From Deltaproteobacteria bacterium (lineage in GTDB: Bacteria > Desulfobacterota > Desulfuromonadia > Desulfuromonadales > Geopsychrobacteraceae): a stretch of DNA of 60,293 bases. A program made the position numbers and the translations under genes. Location of the stretch: positions 1-60,293 of the forward strand of contig JAJRQI010000018.1 of the NCBI GenBank assembly GCA_024280335.1, written 5' to 3'. Positions 36,884 through 46,847 of this stretch are shown here, one piece after another. Under the pieces are notes generated by a model, which did no database searches, had not been told where the DNA came from, and saw nothing but the letters and a program-made list of their open reading frames with translations. Position 1 is the first letter of the stretch, and each line of letters starts with the position of its first letter.

Positions 36884-37300
36884 CTACTCGATGAACCGAC
36901 CGCCGCGACTCTCCAGGTACGAACCATACTGCCGGTCATGTTTGACGATATGCTCGAGCAACCAGTTACGCAAAAAGCCCATCACCTCGGTCGCGGATAC
37001 TGTATCTCCGCCGGTCAGTTTCTGCCGATAGTCGAGCACCTGCCGGGTCAGCTGGCGGTGTTCGATCTGTTGCTCTTCCAACTGCGGATAACCGTATTCG
37101 GCCAACATACTCTCTTCATGGCTGAAGTGCAGTTCAGTATAATCAACCAGTTCAGCAAAGATCGACAACAGAACCTCCTCGGGATTCTGATCAAGAATCG
37201 CCTGATAAAGACGATTGATCTGGGCCACCAGCCGTTGATGCTCCTTGTCCAGCACGACGATTTTGGTTTCGTAGCAATCCTTCCAGGAAATAACACCCAT
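36884..37300 (-). CDS. bacteriohemerythrin
   Basis: This 138-residue four-helix-bundle protein binds O2 at a non-heme di-iron site. The ligand pattern is visible: His in LDKEHQRLV, His/Glu in ELHFSHEESML, His in EHRQL, and the final His..Asp in LEHIVKHDRQYG. I choose ATG 37300 because GGAGGA lies about 6 nt upstream and family proteins begin this way (MGVISWKDCYETKI). The start lies about 110 nt inside the out-of-frame end of the upstream kinase gene, so the two may be coupled. A role in oxygen sensing or delivery is inferred. Confidence 0.93.
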   Translation of the reverse strand: MGVISWKDCYETKIVVLDKEHQRLVAQINRLYQAILDQNPEEVLLSIFAELVDYTELHFSHEESMLAEYGYPQLEEQQIEHRQLTRQVLDYRQKLTGGDTVSATEVMGFLRNWLLEHIVKHDRQYGSYLESRGGRFIE

Positions 37301-40058
37301 AGATTCCTCCCGTGAGACCTTCAATAACTGAAATCCGAGCCAACCGGGACCGGCCTTCAAAACGCCGCGCTTCAGCTGCGTTAGAAGGCAACGGTAATTC
37401 AAGCGTAAAGCAGCTCCCCTCGCCGTCATCAGAAGCCACCGTTAAGCGCCCCCGGTGATTCTCGGTGATAATGAAATAGGCGACCGACAGGCCGAGTCCA
37501 GTGCCGCTACCAACCTCTTTAGTGGTGTAAAAAGGTTCAAAAATTCGCTTGCGGGTCTCGAGGTCGATGCCCGGCCCGTTGTCTTCCACCTGCAGACAAA
37601 TCATCTGGTCCTGCTGAAAAATTCGTAGCACGATTTGCGGATTGACCGCTTTCAGACCGAGAACATAGGCGGCATTTTTGAGCAGATTTAAAATCACCTG
37701 CTGGATCTGACTCGCCTCGCAGGGGACCGCCGGGACCTGCGCGAAGTCCCGAACAATGCTGATATTGCGGAAATCGAACTTGTGTTTCAGATCGTAATCG
37801 CTGGCCGCCAACACCAGCGCCTGCTCAACCAGGTCGGCCAGCGATTGGGGGATCAGGCTGGAACTACTTTTACGGCTGAAAGAAAGCATGTTTTCAACTA
37901 TTTTTGCCGCCCGCTGGCCGGACTCGGTGATCGACTGCAGCATTTGCTTAATGCCGCGCTGACCGACATACTCGTCAAGCTGCTCTAAACCGAACCCCAA
38001 CGCCTCGGCAGTGCGCCGATTTTTGTCGAGGGATGGTGACAAACGCTGACCCAGGACCTGGGCATTCTGCAAAATTACCGCCAGCGGGTTGTTGATTTCG
38101 TGCGCCATGCCGGCCGCCAGACCACCGACCGAGAGCATTTTTTCCGACTGGACGATCATCTCGTCCATCTTTACCCGCTCGGTCACTTCATCGATATGGA
38201 TAACCGCACCACTGGCTTCGGTGGTCGCCAGCGGATAGATCAACAGATTAAAATAGCGCTGTCGCCCCTGAGTCTCACTGATCAGCTTCTCCAGGCGCTG
38301 CGGTTCACGATTGCTGAGTGTTTCCATGACTTGCGGCAGATAGCTGTCTGCGGCAAGCAATGAAAAAACCTGCTGCAGAGGCCGCCCCTTGGCTTCAAAT
38401 GATGGGATTTCACAGAGCTGCTCCGCCTGCTTATTCCACAGGGTCACCTGACAATTGACATCGATACCGATCAGGATTGACGGCATTGAGTCAATGATAT
38501 TCTGCAGGTGGCGTTGCAGCTGACGCAGCGATTCCTCGGCGGCCCGCCGGGTGGAGATATCCTCCAGCGTTCCCTCGACGAGTAGTTCATTCCCCTGCTC
38601 ATCCTTGATCAAGTGGCCATTGAGCGAAGCCCAGAAAATCTCGCCGTTACGACGGCGCATCCGCACTTCGACACTCCTGATGCTCCCCTTGACCCGCAAC
38701 CGGTCGACCAACTGCTTGCGGAATCCCGGCTGCACATAGAGCTGTGTCGACAGATCCGTATAGACAGCAAGCGCCTCTTCGGCAGAATCGTAGCCGAGGA
38801 TATTGGCCATCGCCGGATTGATATTGAGGAGCCTCCCCTGCAGGGAACTTTGAAAAATCCCCTCGCTGGCATTCTCGAAAATGTTACGATATCTGCGCTC
38901 TGATTCCTGCAATGCCGACCAACTCTTCAGCTGACCGGCGAGCACCTGGTTGAATGCCTCTTCAATCTGGCCCCATTCATCCTCCCGATCGAGCGGCAGC
39001 GGCGAACGGTAATCCCCCCCCTGAAAGCGCAGCAGTCGCTGACGAATCGTCTCCAGCGGCTGCTGAATATGTTTGCGGAACAGATTCCGGTGCGCAAGCC
39101 CCAGAGCAATCGCCAGAGCAACCAATAATGACAGGACAATCAAACCGGCAACCTGGACTTTCTGTGCTACCCCCTCGCTGACCTGTTGCGCCACAACTGA
39201 ACTCTGCTGGTCAACCTTGCCCATTTCCGCCAGCAGCTGATCTGCGACCTGGTTCAACTCAGACATTTGCTGACCCAGATAGATCATCTCCTGATGGTAG
39301 CGCAACATTAGATGCTGGCAATACTCGATCTGGCTGAGCAGGTGCCGAGCCAGTCGATCGAGCGGAGCTGCCGACAGAATTAAAGTGCGCAAGCGCAGTC
39401 TCAGCGTATCCAGCACTGCCGGCAGCGGCGGTGGATCGACAAAAGAGTTCGACCGCAGCCGCTGATGAGCATTTCCGAGATTGAGCATGGTAATCTCCGA
39501 CAGGCGGGCCCGGTAGCCGAACAGCTGCATGGTCAGGCGCTCAAAATAATCAGTGCTCTCCCCTTGCGACGCTGCTTCAATCATCTTTTCAGCAAGGATC
39601 TCCTCCATAAAAAGCAGCGCCAGATTGATCGCTTCATCCAGATTATGTCGCCGCCCCACCAGCTCATTCACCGAACGGTACTGCTGCAGATATCCGGCAA
39701 AGGTCAGCTGCAGCGGCAACAACGCCTCCCGCAGTTCCTTACCGCTGACACCCTGCTGCAATTGCTGCAGTAACTGCTGCAGTTCTGCCCCTTCCGTCTG
39801 CAGATAATCAGTTTGACCGAAAGCGGTCATTTCCAGCGAGCTTTGCCGGGCGAAAAACTGCGCCAGAACCCGACTGGCCCGGGAATTTTCTACCGTTTGC
39901 TGCAGCTGGGTCTGTACCACCTGCCCGATATCGTCGTGCACCTGTAGATAAGTCCCGAGCAGAACAACGGCAATCAGCACAAAGGAGATCACCAGCATGG
40001 CGGTTGCCAGCTTCAACCGGTTTAAAATTGAACTCTGCAGAAATTTGCGTATCGGCAT
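37191..40058 (-). CDS. large membrane histidine kinase with HAMP and two PAS domains
   Basis: This 955-residue kinase has a helix at about residues 14-36, a long helical periplasmic region, a second helix near 300-320, HAMP, two PAS domains (about 390-510 with NIFENASEGIF, and 520-630 with SMPSILIGIDVNCQVTLWN), HisKA with the His in GMAHEINNP near residue 651, and HATPase (VILNLLKNAAYVL, GSGTGLGLSVAYFI). I choose ATG 40058 (MPIRKFLQ). About 60 residues follow the catalytic domain and run out of frame through the hemerythrin start; a stop codon seems to have been lost. No response regulator is adjacent, so its partner is unknown. Confidence 0.9.
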   Translation of the reverse strand: MPIRKFLQSSILNRLKLATAMLVISFVLIAVVLLGTYLQVHDDIGQVVQTQLQQTVENSRASRVLAQFFARQSSLEMTAFGQTDYLQTEGAELQQLLQQLQQGVSGKELREALLPLQLTFAGYLQQYRSVNELVGRRHNLDEAINLALLFMEEILAEKMIEAASQGESTDYFERLTMQLFGYRARLSEITMLNLGNAHQRLRSNSFVDPPPLPAVLDTLRLRLRTLILSAAPLDRLARHLLSQIEYCQHLMLRYHQEMIYLGQQMSELNQVADQLLAEMGKVDQQSSVVAQQVSEGVAQKVQVAGLIVLSLLVALAIALGLAHRNLFRKHIQQPLETIRQRLLRFQGGDYRSPLPLDREDEWGQIEEAFNQVLAGQLKSWSALQESERRYRNIFENASEGIFQSSLQGRLLNINPAMANILGYDSAEEALAVYTDLSTQLYVQPGFRKQLVDRLRVKGSIRSVEVRMRRRNGEIFWASLNGHLIKDEQGNELLVEGTLEDISTRRAAEESLRQLQRHLQNIIDSMPSILIGIDVNCQVTLWNKQAEQLCEIPSFEAKGRPLQQVFSLLAADSYLPQVMETLSNREPQRLEKLISETQGRQRYFNLLIYPLATTEASGAVIHIDEVTERVKMDEMIVQSEKMLSVGGLAAGMAHEINNPLAVILQNAQVLGQRLSPSLDKNRRTAEALGFGLEQLDEYVGQRGIKQMLQSITESGQRAAKIVENMLSFSRKSSSSLIPQSLADLVEQALVLAASDYDLKHKFDFRNISIVRDFAQVPAVPCEASQIQQVILNLLKNAAYVLGLKAVNPQIVLRIFQQDQMICLQVEDNGPGIDLETRKRIFEPFYTTKEVGSGTGLGLSVAYFIITENHRGRLTVASDDGEGSCFTLELPLPSNAAEARRFEGRSRLARISVIEGLTGGIYGCYFLEGLLRNQNRRAGQGASTAGGPDQSSLSGDS

Positions 40059-40154
40059 ATATCGATTTTCTTTATTGCTGCATAGGGAAGCCAACGCAAA
40101 GTATAGCCCGCGCTGAGCAAATATCCTGTCCCGCAGCAAGAAATTCTACCTGGG

Positions 40155-41741
40155 CTAACTGTGCTCCCGCGCCTTGAGAAATTGTACCCCATCCCACTGT
40201 TCCATGGTATGCCCCAGGCGCCATTCACTGGCGGCCAGATAGGTCAGGTGCCCTTCGGCATCCCGGGCCAGCTGGTGTTGGTTTTTATGGCTGAAATCAG
40301 CGAGCAGTTTCTTGTCATCGCACTCAATCCAGCGCGCGGTGGTGTAATCGACCCCCTCGTAGACGGCATTGACATTGTACTCCGCCTTCAATCGCTCCAT
40401 GGTGACATCGAACTGCAACACCCCGACCGCGCCAAGGATGAACTCGGCGCCGCTGAGCGGCTTGAAGACCTGTACCGCGCCCTCTTCAGCCAACTGGGTC
40501 AGTCCCTTTTGCAGCTGTTTCGACTTAAGCGGGTCTTTCAAACGCACCCGGCGGAAATGCTCCGGGGCAAAATTAGGGATGCCGGTGAACTTGAGCGGCT
40601 CCTTCGGCGTAAAGGTATCACCGATCTTGATGGTGCCGTGGTTGTGCAGACCGATGATGTCCCCGGGGTAGGCCTCCTCGACGTGGCTCCGATCCTGGGC
40701 CATGAAGATGGTCGCCTTGGAGAGGTTGACCTCCTTGCCGATCCGGTGGTGCCGGACCTTCATTCCGCGGGTGAATTTGCCGCTGCAGATACGCAAAAAA
40801 GCAATACGGTCGCGATGCGCCGGGTCCATATTCGCCTGAATTTTGAAGACAAAGCCGGAGAATGCCGCCTCATCCGGCTCGACAATCCGCTCGAGCGTTT
40901 CGCGCGGCCCCGGCGCCGGTGCCAGTTCGACAAAGGCGTCGAGCATCTCCTGCACACCGAAATTGTTGATGGCGCTGCCGAAAAACACCGGCGTCTGGCT
41001 GGCCTTGAGGTAGTCATCCATATTGAATGGGCTGGCTGCCCCTTCGAGCAGCTCGATATCCTCACGTAGCTCATCCGCCTGATTGCCGAGCAGCTCATCC
41101 AATCTCGGATCATCGAGACTCGCAATTTTCACCGTCTCGGTGCTGCGGGCATCGTCACCGGGGGTGAACAGGTTCAGCTCCTTGCGGTAGAGGTTGTAAA
41201 CCCCCCTGAAGCGCTTGCCCATGCCGATCGGCCAGGAGAGCGGCGTGCATTCGATCTGCAGCTTCTCCTCGATATCGGCCAGCAGGTCGAGCGGCTCCAG
41301 CCCTTCACGGTCAAGTTTGTTGATGAAGGTCAGCACCGGGGTGTTGCGCATCCGGCAGACCTCCATCAACTTCTCGGTCTGCGGCTCGACCCCCTTGGCG
41401 CTGTCGATCACCATCAGTGCGCTGTCGACGGCAGTCAGCACCCGGTAGGTATCCTCGGAAAAATCCTGGTGACCGGGCGTGTCGAGCAGGTTGATCTCGA
41501 AATCGCGGTAGTTGAATTTCATCACCGATGAGGAGACCGAAATGCCGCGCTCCTTCTCGATGCTCATCCAGTCACTGGTAGCGTGGCGGCTCGACTTGCG
41601 CGCCTTGACCGTCCCGGCCATCTGGATCGCCCCGCCGAACAGCAGCAGTTTTTCCGTCAGGGTGGTTTTACCGGCATCCGGGTGGCTGATAATGCCGAAG
41701 GTACGACGTTTTTCTATTTCACGTTGTAATTCTTTACTCAT
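40155..41741 (-). CDS. prfC: peptide chain release factor 3
   Basis: RF3 is a translational GTPase that frees RF1 or RF2 from the ribosome after peptide release. The 528-residue protein has the P-loop ([18 protein letters not shown]), switch I and II ([24 protein letters not shown]) and FINKLDREG, then the RF3-type domains II and III. Length is normal. It lies 26 nt after the acyltransferase gene and before the large kinase, all on the minus strand. Confidence 0.97.
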   Translation of the reverse strand: MSKELQREIEKRRTFGIISHPDAGKTTLTEKLLLFGGAIQMAGTVKARKSSRHATSDWMSIEKERGISVSSSVMKFNYRDFEINLLDTPGHQDFSEDTYRVLTAVDSALMVIDSAKGVEPQTEKLMEVCRMRNTPVLTFINKLDREGLEPLDLLADIEEKLQIECTPLSWPIGMGKRFRGVYNLYRKELNLFTPGDDARSTETVKIASLDDPRLDELLGNQADELREDIELLEGAASPFNMDDYLKASQTPVFFGSAINNFGVQEMLDAFVELAPAPGPRETLERIVEPDEAAFSGFVFKIQANMDPAHRDRIAFLRICSGKFTRGMKVRHHRIGKEVNLSKATIFMAQDRSHVEEAYPGDIIGLHNHGTIKIGDTFTPKEPLKFTGIPNFAPEHFRRVRLKDPLKSKQLQKGLTQLAEEGAVQVFKPLSGAEFILGAVGVLQFDVTMERLKAEYNVNAVYEGVDYTTARWIECDDKKLLADFSHKNQHQLARDAEGHLTYLAASEWRLGHTMEQWDGVQFLKAREHS

Positions 41742-41767
41742 CTTTTTCTTTCATCATTCAGGACAGG

Positions 41768-42655
41768 TTATTCAGGAACCCGCCAACGTTTATGCATCCA
41801 GAACCATTGGGTGATATCTTTACGCACCGCTGTCTCGATGATATCGGTCAGCAGCTGGGTATTTTTCTGTAACGACTCCTGGCCTTGCCCCTCAAGCAGC
41901 AACATCGGCTCGGCCCAAAGTTTGTAGCGGTTACTCGGCAACCGCTGGCAGAAGGTCGGTACCACCGGAATCCGGTATTTCATCGCCAGATTGGTAATCG
42001 CGGTGGTGGTGTAGGCTTTGCGACCGAAAAAATCGACCGGGACCGAGCCGGGCGGCGAGATATGTTGATCGAGCAGCACCGCGGCCAGATGTCCCTGCTG
42101 CAACGACTTGATGATCCGCCGGGCCCCTTTTCGACTGTCGAGCACATCATGGCCGAAAACCTTGCGTAGGCGTTTGAAGTAACAATCGACCAGAGGGTTT
42201 TTGATCGGCTTGGCGATCAGATCGACCTGGTAGCCATGTTGTTGTAACGGAAAACTGCCGACCTCCCAGAAGCCGAAATGTCCGGAGAGCATGATCACGC
42301 CCCGCCCCAGAGCATGTGCCTTGCGCATCTCGGCAAGGTCGACGTCAAAGTAGCGCTCCAGGTCACCCTGTTCGGCATCGAACAGATCCATCCGCAGCAT
42401 TTCAACCGCACCGCGACCGACATGCTGAAAATTTGCCGCCGCCAGCACCCGCACCCGTTGCCAGTTCAGTTCGGGAAAGGCCCGCTGCAGGTTCTCTTCC
42501 GCCATTTGTCGCCGCTTCGCCAACAGCATCCAGGCCAACAGCCCGAGTCGGCCACCAAAGCTGACGGTCAGCTCGCGCGGCAGCCGACGCACCAGTGCCG
42601 CAATCAGACGAACCGCCCAATACTCGCAACGGAATTTCAAGGAAATATCGGTCAT
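41768..42655 (-). CDS. lipid A biosynthesis acyltransferase (LpxL/HtrB family)
   Basis: This 295-residue inner-membrane acyltransferase adds secondary acyl chains to lipid A at the cytoplasmic face. The catalytic His..Glu motif is in LSGHFGFWEVG, and DQHISPPGSVPVDFFGRKAY, VVPTFCQRLPSNRY and WFWMHKRWR are all family motifs. An amphipathic/hydrophobic N-terminal stretch should anchor it. It matches late acyltransferases in general; LpxL and LpxM cannot be separated here. The gene is probably cotranscribed with prfC (26-nt gap). Confidence 0.92.
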   Translation of the reverse strand: MTDISLKFRCEYWAVRLIAALVRRLPRELTVSFGGRLGLLAWMLLAKRRQMAEENLQRAFPELNWQRVRVLAAANFQHVGRGAVEMLRMDLFDAEQGDLERYFDVDLAEMRKAHALGRGVIMLSGHFGFWEVGSFPLQQHGYQVDLIAKPIKNPLVDCYFKRLRKVFGHDVLDSRKGARRIIKSLQQGHLAAVLLDQHISPPGSVPVDFFGRKAYTTTAITNLAMKYRIPVVPTFCQRLPSNRYKLWAEPMLLLEGQGQESLQKNTQLLTDIIETAVRKDITQWFWMHKRWRVPE

Positions 42656-42755
42656 AGTACCTTCGTATAAAGTGAAATGGTCGCCCGGAAAACCGGCCGA
42701 CCACTATAGCTTAACTCTTCTGCTGGATGAAAGTCCGATTTCAAATCCATGCCCT

Positions 42756-43022
42756 TTAAAAACGATAGCCTTTGCGCAACAGACAGGCCTCATACAACTG
42801 GATCTGATAGCCATTGTCGGGAAAATCGGTCATCTTGCTGCCGGCCATCACCGGTTCCATATCAATGACGCCGAACTTCGCGGCAGTGGTCAGGCAATAT
42901 TCCAGATCCTTTTCCCGATCATGCTTATCGAGCGGTTCAGCGACGATCAGGCGCGGCTTTTTCGTGCAGCCGAGCAACAGCACAAGCGTCATCAACAAAA
43001 AAACAAAAAACCTCAGCTTCAT
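42756..43022 (-). CDS. small putative lipoprotein of unknown function
   Basis: The 88-residue product has a signal peptide with a clear lipobox (VLLLGC), so it should be lipidated at Cys19 and anchored in an envelope membrane. The mature part is charged and mixed, with two more cysteines (EYCLTT and EACLLRKGY) that could form a disulfide. I do not recognise a family. I choose the ATG at 43022 with GAGG about 7 nt upstream. It is a single-gene unit between the acyltransferase and the divergent upp gene. Confidence 0.75.
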   Translation of the reverse strand: MKLRFFVFLLMTLVLLLGCTKKPRLIVAEPLDKHDREKDLEYCLTTAAKFGVIDMEPVMAGSKMTDFPDNGYQIQLYEACLLRKGYRF

Positions 43023-43120
43023 CAAAAAACCTCGGATCGGCTGGAGACAAAAAAATACAGTAACAGAAGGCCAAACATATTGGTAGTGATTAATGATCTG
43101 TCAGGAAATCATCAAATGGC

Positions 43121-43150
43121 TTGACCCGCATTGCTGGATACTTTTATCCT
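43121..43150 (+). promoter_or_regulatory. candidate upp promoter
   Basis: TTGACC (43121-43126), an 18-nt spacer and TATCCT (43145-43150). The resulting leader is about 55 nt and shows no PyrR-type attenuator. Confidence 0.55.
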
Positions 43151-43212
43151 GCGCTGTTGAATCTGCCGAAACTTTTTTAGCTTTACTCCAACACTGACCG
43201 AGGAGCCTGCTG

Positions 43213-43839
43213 ATGGCTGTTTTTGAAGCGAACCACCCGTTAATCAAACATAAACTGGGCCTGATGCGGCAAAATGATATCAGTACCAAAGATTTCCGTG
43301 AACTGGCTTCCGAAGTCGCCCGGTTGCTGACCTATGAAGCGACCAAGGATCTGGAAACCGAGCCGGAAACCATTGCCGGCTGGAACGGCCCGGTCACCGT
43401 TGAACGGATCAAGGGGAAAAAAATTACCGTGGTGCCGATCCTGCGGGCCGGGCTGGGGATGATGGACGGCGTGCTCGATCTGATCCCCAGCGCCCGGGTC
43501 AGCGTGGTCGGTCTCTATCGTAACGAAGAGACGCTGGAACCGGTCAGCTATTTCGAAAAGCTGACCAGCAGCATGGATGACCGCACCGCGTTGATTCTCG
43601 ACCCGATGCTGGCGACCGGCGGCTCGCTGATCGCCTGCATCGAAATGCTGAAAAAAGCCGGTTGCACCAGCATTCGCGGGCTGTTTTTGGTCGCAGTTCC
43701 CGAAGGCTTGAAGAAAGTCAAAGAATTGCACCCCGATGTTGATATCTACGTCGCTTCGGTCGATGAGCGGCTCAACGAAAACGGCTACATCCTGCCCGGA
43801 CTCGGTGATGCCGGGGATAAGATCTTCGGCACCAAATAA
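43213..43839 (+). CDS. upp: uracil phosphoribosyltransferase
   Basis: Upp salvages uracil by making UMP from uracil and PRPP. The 208-residue protein has the standard start ([12 protein letters not shown]), [15 protein letters not shown], the PRPP loop [13 protein letters not shown] and the uracil-binding end [18 protein letters not shown] lies about 8 nt before the ATG. It stands alone, convergent with the HAD gene 15 nt downstream, with no terminator visible between them. Confidence 0.98.
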   Translation: MAVFEANHPLIKHKLGLMRQNDISTKDFRELASEVARLLTYEATKDLETEPETIAGWNGPVTVERIKGKKITVVPILRAGLGMMDGVLDLIPSARVSVVGLYRNEETLEPVSYFEKLTSSMDDRTALILDPMLATGGSLIACIEMLKKAGCTSIRGLFLVAVPEGLKKVKELHPDVDIYVASVDERLNENGYILPGLGDAGDKIFGTK

Positions 43840-43854
43840 CACAGAACCGGCGGA

Positions 43855-44460
43855 TCAGAGATCCACACCGGTCAGTTGCCGAAGCTGGGCGCGGGTAGAG
43901 GCAAAGTCCTGGTGCCAGATAGCGTGCCAGCCGCAGGCGATCGCTCCTTGCGTATTGGTTTGCAGGTCGTCGATAAAAACCGTGGTTTCCGGACGCAGAT
44001 CGAAACGGTGGCAGGCCGCAGCAAAGATCTCCGCGGCAGGCTTCATCGCCCCCACCTCATAAGAAGCGAGGCGATCGTGACTGATCTTATCCAGACCGAA
44101 AGCCACCTGGATATGCTGCCAGTGCAGCTCGCTGGTGTTCGATAAAAGGTAGACACCGCAATGCTGCTTGAGGATTCCGGCCAGGGCCAGCATCTCGCGA
44201 ATCGGGGTAAAGATATCGTTCCAGGCGGAGATCAACTCCTCTTCCGGCAGAGCATTTTCCAGCAGGCGGTTAATTTGCCGGAGAAACTCACTGCTGCTGA
44301 TTTCACCGTGCTCGTAGCCGATCAGGTTGACATGCGCCAGGAAATCTTCAGCCCCCACACATTCGGCTCCATGCCGGCGTAACTTGGCGGCAAAACGATC
44401 ATAGCTGAAATCGATCAGAACACGACCGACATCGAAAACCACGTCAGACACTATCGACAT
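43855..44460 (-). CDS. HAD-family phosphatase (YihX-like)
   Basis: This 201-residue HAD-superfamily hydrolase of subclass IA has motif I FDVGRVLIDF, motif II LLSNTSELH, motif III around VGAMKPAAEIF and motif IV VFIDDLQTN. In motif I the second catalytic Asp of the usual DxD is replaced by Gly (DVG), as in YihX-type proteins (FDLGNV). YihX dephosphorylates glucose-1-phosphate; the substrate here is not known. GGAG lies upstream of the ATG. It follows the DUF1015 gene by 109 nt, in which a GC-rich hairpin is visible. Confidence 0.88.
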   Translation of the reverse strand: MSIVSDVVFDVGRVLIDFSYDRFAAKLRRHGAECVGAEDFLAHVNLIGYEHGEISSSEFLRQINRLLENALPEEELISAWNDIFTPIREMLALAGILKQHCGVYLLSNTSELHWQHIQVAFGLDKISHDRLASYEVGAMKPAAEIFAAACHRFDLRPETTVFIDDLQTNTQGAIACGWHAIWHQDFASTRAQLRQLTGVDL

Positions 44461-44569
44461 GCCGGAACTCCTTTTATGTCAAGCAAGCCGTGGGGGAAAT
44501 AAGGCGGGCGGGTGGCTGTCCAACAGCTAGGGGCCGGACGGAGCCAAACTCCGCCCGACTGTAACAATT

Positions 44570-45904
44570 CTACTCTGTGATGCGTCGGCACTCAAGGTAG
44601 AAGCGTTTTTCGTCCGCTTCTCCCATGGAGAAGGTTTTGCGCGGCAGAGCGCCGTCAAGCACGATGGTCTTGAACAGATCATGCTTGGAGATCGCCGGCA
44701 GATAAAAACCGGCAGCATCCCCGGCGCTGCCGAGGCCGGTGACCGGTTGCGTGCCGTGGATGTAGTCGATACGCGCCGCCGGGTTGTCCTGCAGGAACTG
44801 ATCGAGGCAGGCCTGCAGGGTCGCCACCGCCAAGGTGTATTCGGGATAGGCAACGCTGCAGACCGCGAACTGGCCGGCAAAAACCACCGGGAAAGCATGG
44901 GCATTTTCTGCGCCCGCCGCCAGTGCTTCCGCTGCGGCCAGATCGGCACAAACAGTAAAGGTCATCGGCGTGCCGCGCTCAGCGAAGAAGTTTTGCATCT
45001 GCGCTTGCAGCTGCTCGCTATCAACCCCGAACAGGACCCGGTGGATCGCCTCGAATTCGAGGCCCGGATCGTGAACGTTGACCAACTCAACCAGCGCGTA
45101 ACGGGCAGGATGATTCATAATCGCTGCCGGATCGGCGGCCTCTGCCTTCAGGGTTTTCCAGATCGCCTTGGCGGTGGCAAAAGAGTGGTTGCCGTCACCC
45201 ATGGCGTAGAGCATCACTGCATCATCGACCTGGTACTTGGCACGATAGGCCGCCGGATCGGCCAGCTGCTCCAAGGCTGCGGTCAGCTGGTTGATCTGTT
45301 CCGGCTGATCAACGCGGTAGCCTTTTAAATGGCCGCCATTCTCCAGCAGGTCAAAATCGTAGAGGGTTTCCAACGGCCCGTCGAACAGCGGCTCGATGAC
45401 GGTGCATTGCGGATCATCGATCAGCACCATGATGTGCGGCAGTTCGATGGAAGCGTTCTGCCGAACCTTGATGCGTGGCGGCAGTCGATCGAGAATGGTC
45501 CCCTCGGTAGCGCGGATCAGGCTTTGCGCACCCTGATTATAATCGTACTGTTCCAGATCCAGCGCCAGAATCAGCCCCTTACGCGATTCAACCTCGCTGG
45601 TTTTACGATCGACCAGGATAAAACCTGGCGGCTGCTCAAGCAGACTGCCATCAGCTAGATATTCTTCCATCGCCCGGTTGATCGCGGCGATCCGCGGTTC
45701 GCTGTCAGCATCCTCCAGATTGACTTCAGGAAAGATCAGCTTGAGGGTCGAAATCGATCCGGCGGTCTGTTCTTCAAGACGCTGCCAGTAGCTGCGATCA
45801 GAAGTGTACTGATCACAGGCGATCACCGCCCACTTCTGCATGTCGGTGCCTGCCTTCGGCAGCAGGATTTTCGGCATCTGCACACCGATCTTGTCAAAAA
45901 TCAT
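44570..45904 (-). CDS. DUF1015 family protein
   Basis: This soluble protein of 444 residues belongs to DUF1015. Recognisable parts are the N-terminal WAVIACDQYTSD, the central LYAMGDGNHSFATAKAIWK, which has the look of a catalytic or nucleotide-binding loop, NHPARYALVELVNVHD, and the C-terminal YIHGTQPVTGLG. I know of no established biochemical function for this family. I choose the ATG at 45904, which has GGA 7 nt upstream, over a GTG two codons earlier. It is probably cotranscribed with the HAD phosphatase. Confidence 0.88.
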   Translation of the reverse strand: MIFDKIGVQMPKILLPKAGTDMQKWAVIACDQYTSDRSYWQRLEEQTAGSISTLKLIFPEVNLEDADSEPRIAAINRAMEEYLADGSLLEQPPGFILVDRKTSEVESRKGLILALDLEQYDYNQGAQSLIRATEGTILDRLPPRIKVRQNASIELPHIMVLIDDPQCTVIEPLFDGPLETLYDFDLLENGGHLKGYRVDQPEQINQLTAALEQLADPAAYRAKYQVDDAVMLYAMGDGNHSFATAKAIWKTLKAEAADPAAIMNHPARYALVELVNVHDPGLEFEAIHRVLFGVDSEQLQAQMQNFFAERGTPMTFTVCADLAAAEALAAGAENAHAFPVVFAGQFAVCSVAYPEYTLAVATLQACLDQFLQDNPAARIDYIHGTQPVTGLGSAGDAAGFYLPAISKHDLFKTIVLDGALPRKTFSMGEADEKRFYLECRRITE

Positions 45905-46046
45905 CGCCACATCCTTTCCACTCTATGGAAACTGATTTCTCATTTTTGAGGATGCCATAGGTAGCACGTTTCGGGCGATTTGAGAACCGGCTCTCTGCTG
46001 GAGATTGCGACAAAAATACTTTTACAGCCGGAAAATATGAAATGGC

Positions 46047-46337
46047 TCAGTCGTTCAATGTTATCATCAGCGCCTGGCCGGACAACAGGGCGGTGACCAG
46101 CTTTTTCCTGCCACTGGTCACCAACCGCTGCACCGTTCCCCGTGAAATCGCCATCTGTTCTCCGGCTTCGGCCTGGGTCAGCCCGGCCTGATCACAAAGA
46201 CGCAGGGCTTCCAGTTCATCCACCGCCAGCGCTACCCGCTCCAATTCAGCCAGAGGCGTTCCGGCCGGCTTAAAAACCAGATCTTCCGGACGACGATGCG
46301 GGCAACAATTTCTTGGCTTTTTCGGTCGTGGCGACAT
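46047..46337 (-). CDS. DUF134 helix-turn-helix protein
   Basis: This 96-residue protein of the DUF134 family is a probable DNA-binding regulator. It has a Cys/Arg-rich N-terminus (PRNCCPHRRPEDL), a conserved acidic stretch (ALAVDELEALRLCD) and a sigma-factor-like helix-turn-helix (LTQAEAGEQMAISRGTVQRLV). GGAG lies about 6 nt before the ATG. It lies 87 nt downstream of the NifX-like gene on the same strand; DUF134 genes are commonly found with NifX/NifB-type small proteins, so it may regulate that unit. Confidence 0.88.
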   Translation of the reverse strand: MSPRPKKPRNCCPHRRPEDLVFKPAGTPLAELERVALAVDELEALRLCDQAGLTQAEAGEQMAISRGTVQRLVTSGRKKLVTALLSGQALMITLND

Positions 46338-46424
46338 AACACTCCAATAGCAACAATCGATTAGCAGCGATCCGAAAACAGCGGGCGAATAATTATCGAC
46401 GCGGTTTCAGATAGAGAACAACAC

Positions 46425-46829
46425 TTATTGGTGGCAGCCGTGCCCATGACCGTGACCGGCATCCTGGGCATGCTGGTGGCCGGAACAAGCAGCTGCGGCC
46501 TTAAGTTGCTCTAAACGACCATCGACCAGACAAAGAATATTGTCCGAAATCGTCACCCCTTTTGCCTGATAAACCTTGATACCAACCGCTTCCAGCTTCG
46601 ACAGCGCTCCGCGACCAACACCGCCGAGGATCATTGCGTCAACCTTTTCTGCCGCCAAAGCCTGGTGCTGGAAGCAACCACCGTGCCCTTTACCCTGTTG
46701 GCGATTCGCTAACTCCTGAATCTGCTGGGTTTCGGTATCAACCAGCAAAAACATCGGCGCCGAGCCGAAATGACTGAAAATATGACTGGCGAGACCATCA
46801 TTTTTTGTGACCGGAAAACATAGCTTCAT
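46425..46829 (-). CDS. NifX/NifB-like iron-molybdenum cofactor binding-fold protein with His-rich tail
   Basis: This 134-residue protein has the dinitrogenase iron-molybdenum cofactor biosynthesis fold (residues about 1-105, with CFPVTKNDGLASHIFSHFGSA and AMILGGVGRGALSKLEAVG) and a C-terminal tail rich in His and Gly with two Cys (CSGHQHAQDAGHGHGHGCHQ), likely to bind metal. No nif genes are in the window. Such stand-alone members occur widely in anaerobes with unclear roles, perhaps in metal-sulfur cluster storage. I choose ATG 46829 because GGAGAGG lies just upstream. Confidence 0.88.
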   Translation of the reverse strand: MKLCFPVTKNDGLASHIFSHFGSAPMFLLVDTETQQIQELANRQQGKGHGGCFQHQALAAEKVDAMILGGVGRGALSKLEAVGIKVYQAKGVTISDNILCLVDGRLEQLKAAAACSGHQHAQDAGHGHGHGCHQ

Positions 46830-46847
46830 CGTTCCTCTCCTTTCGTA

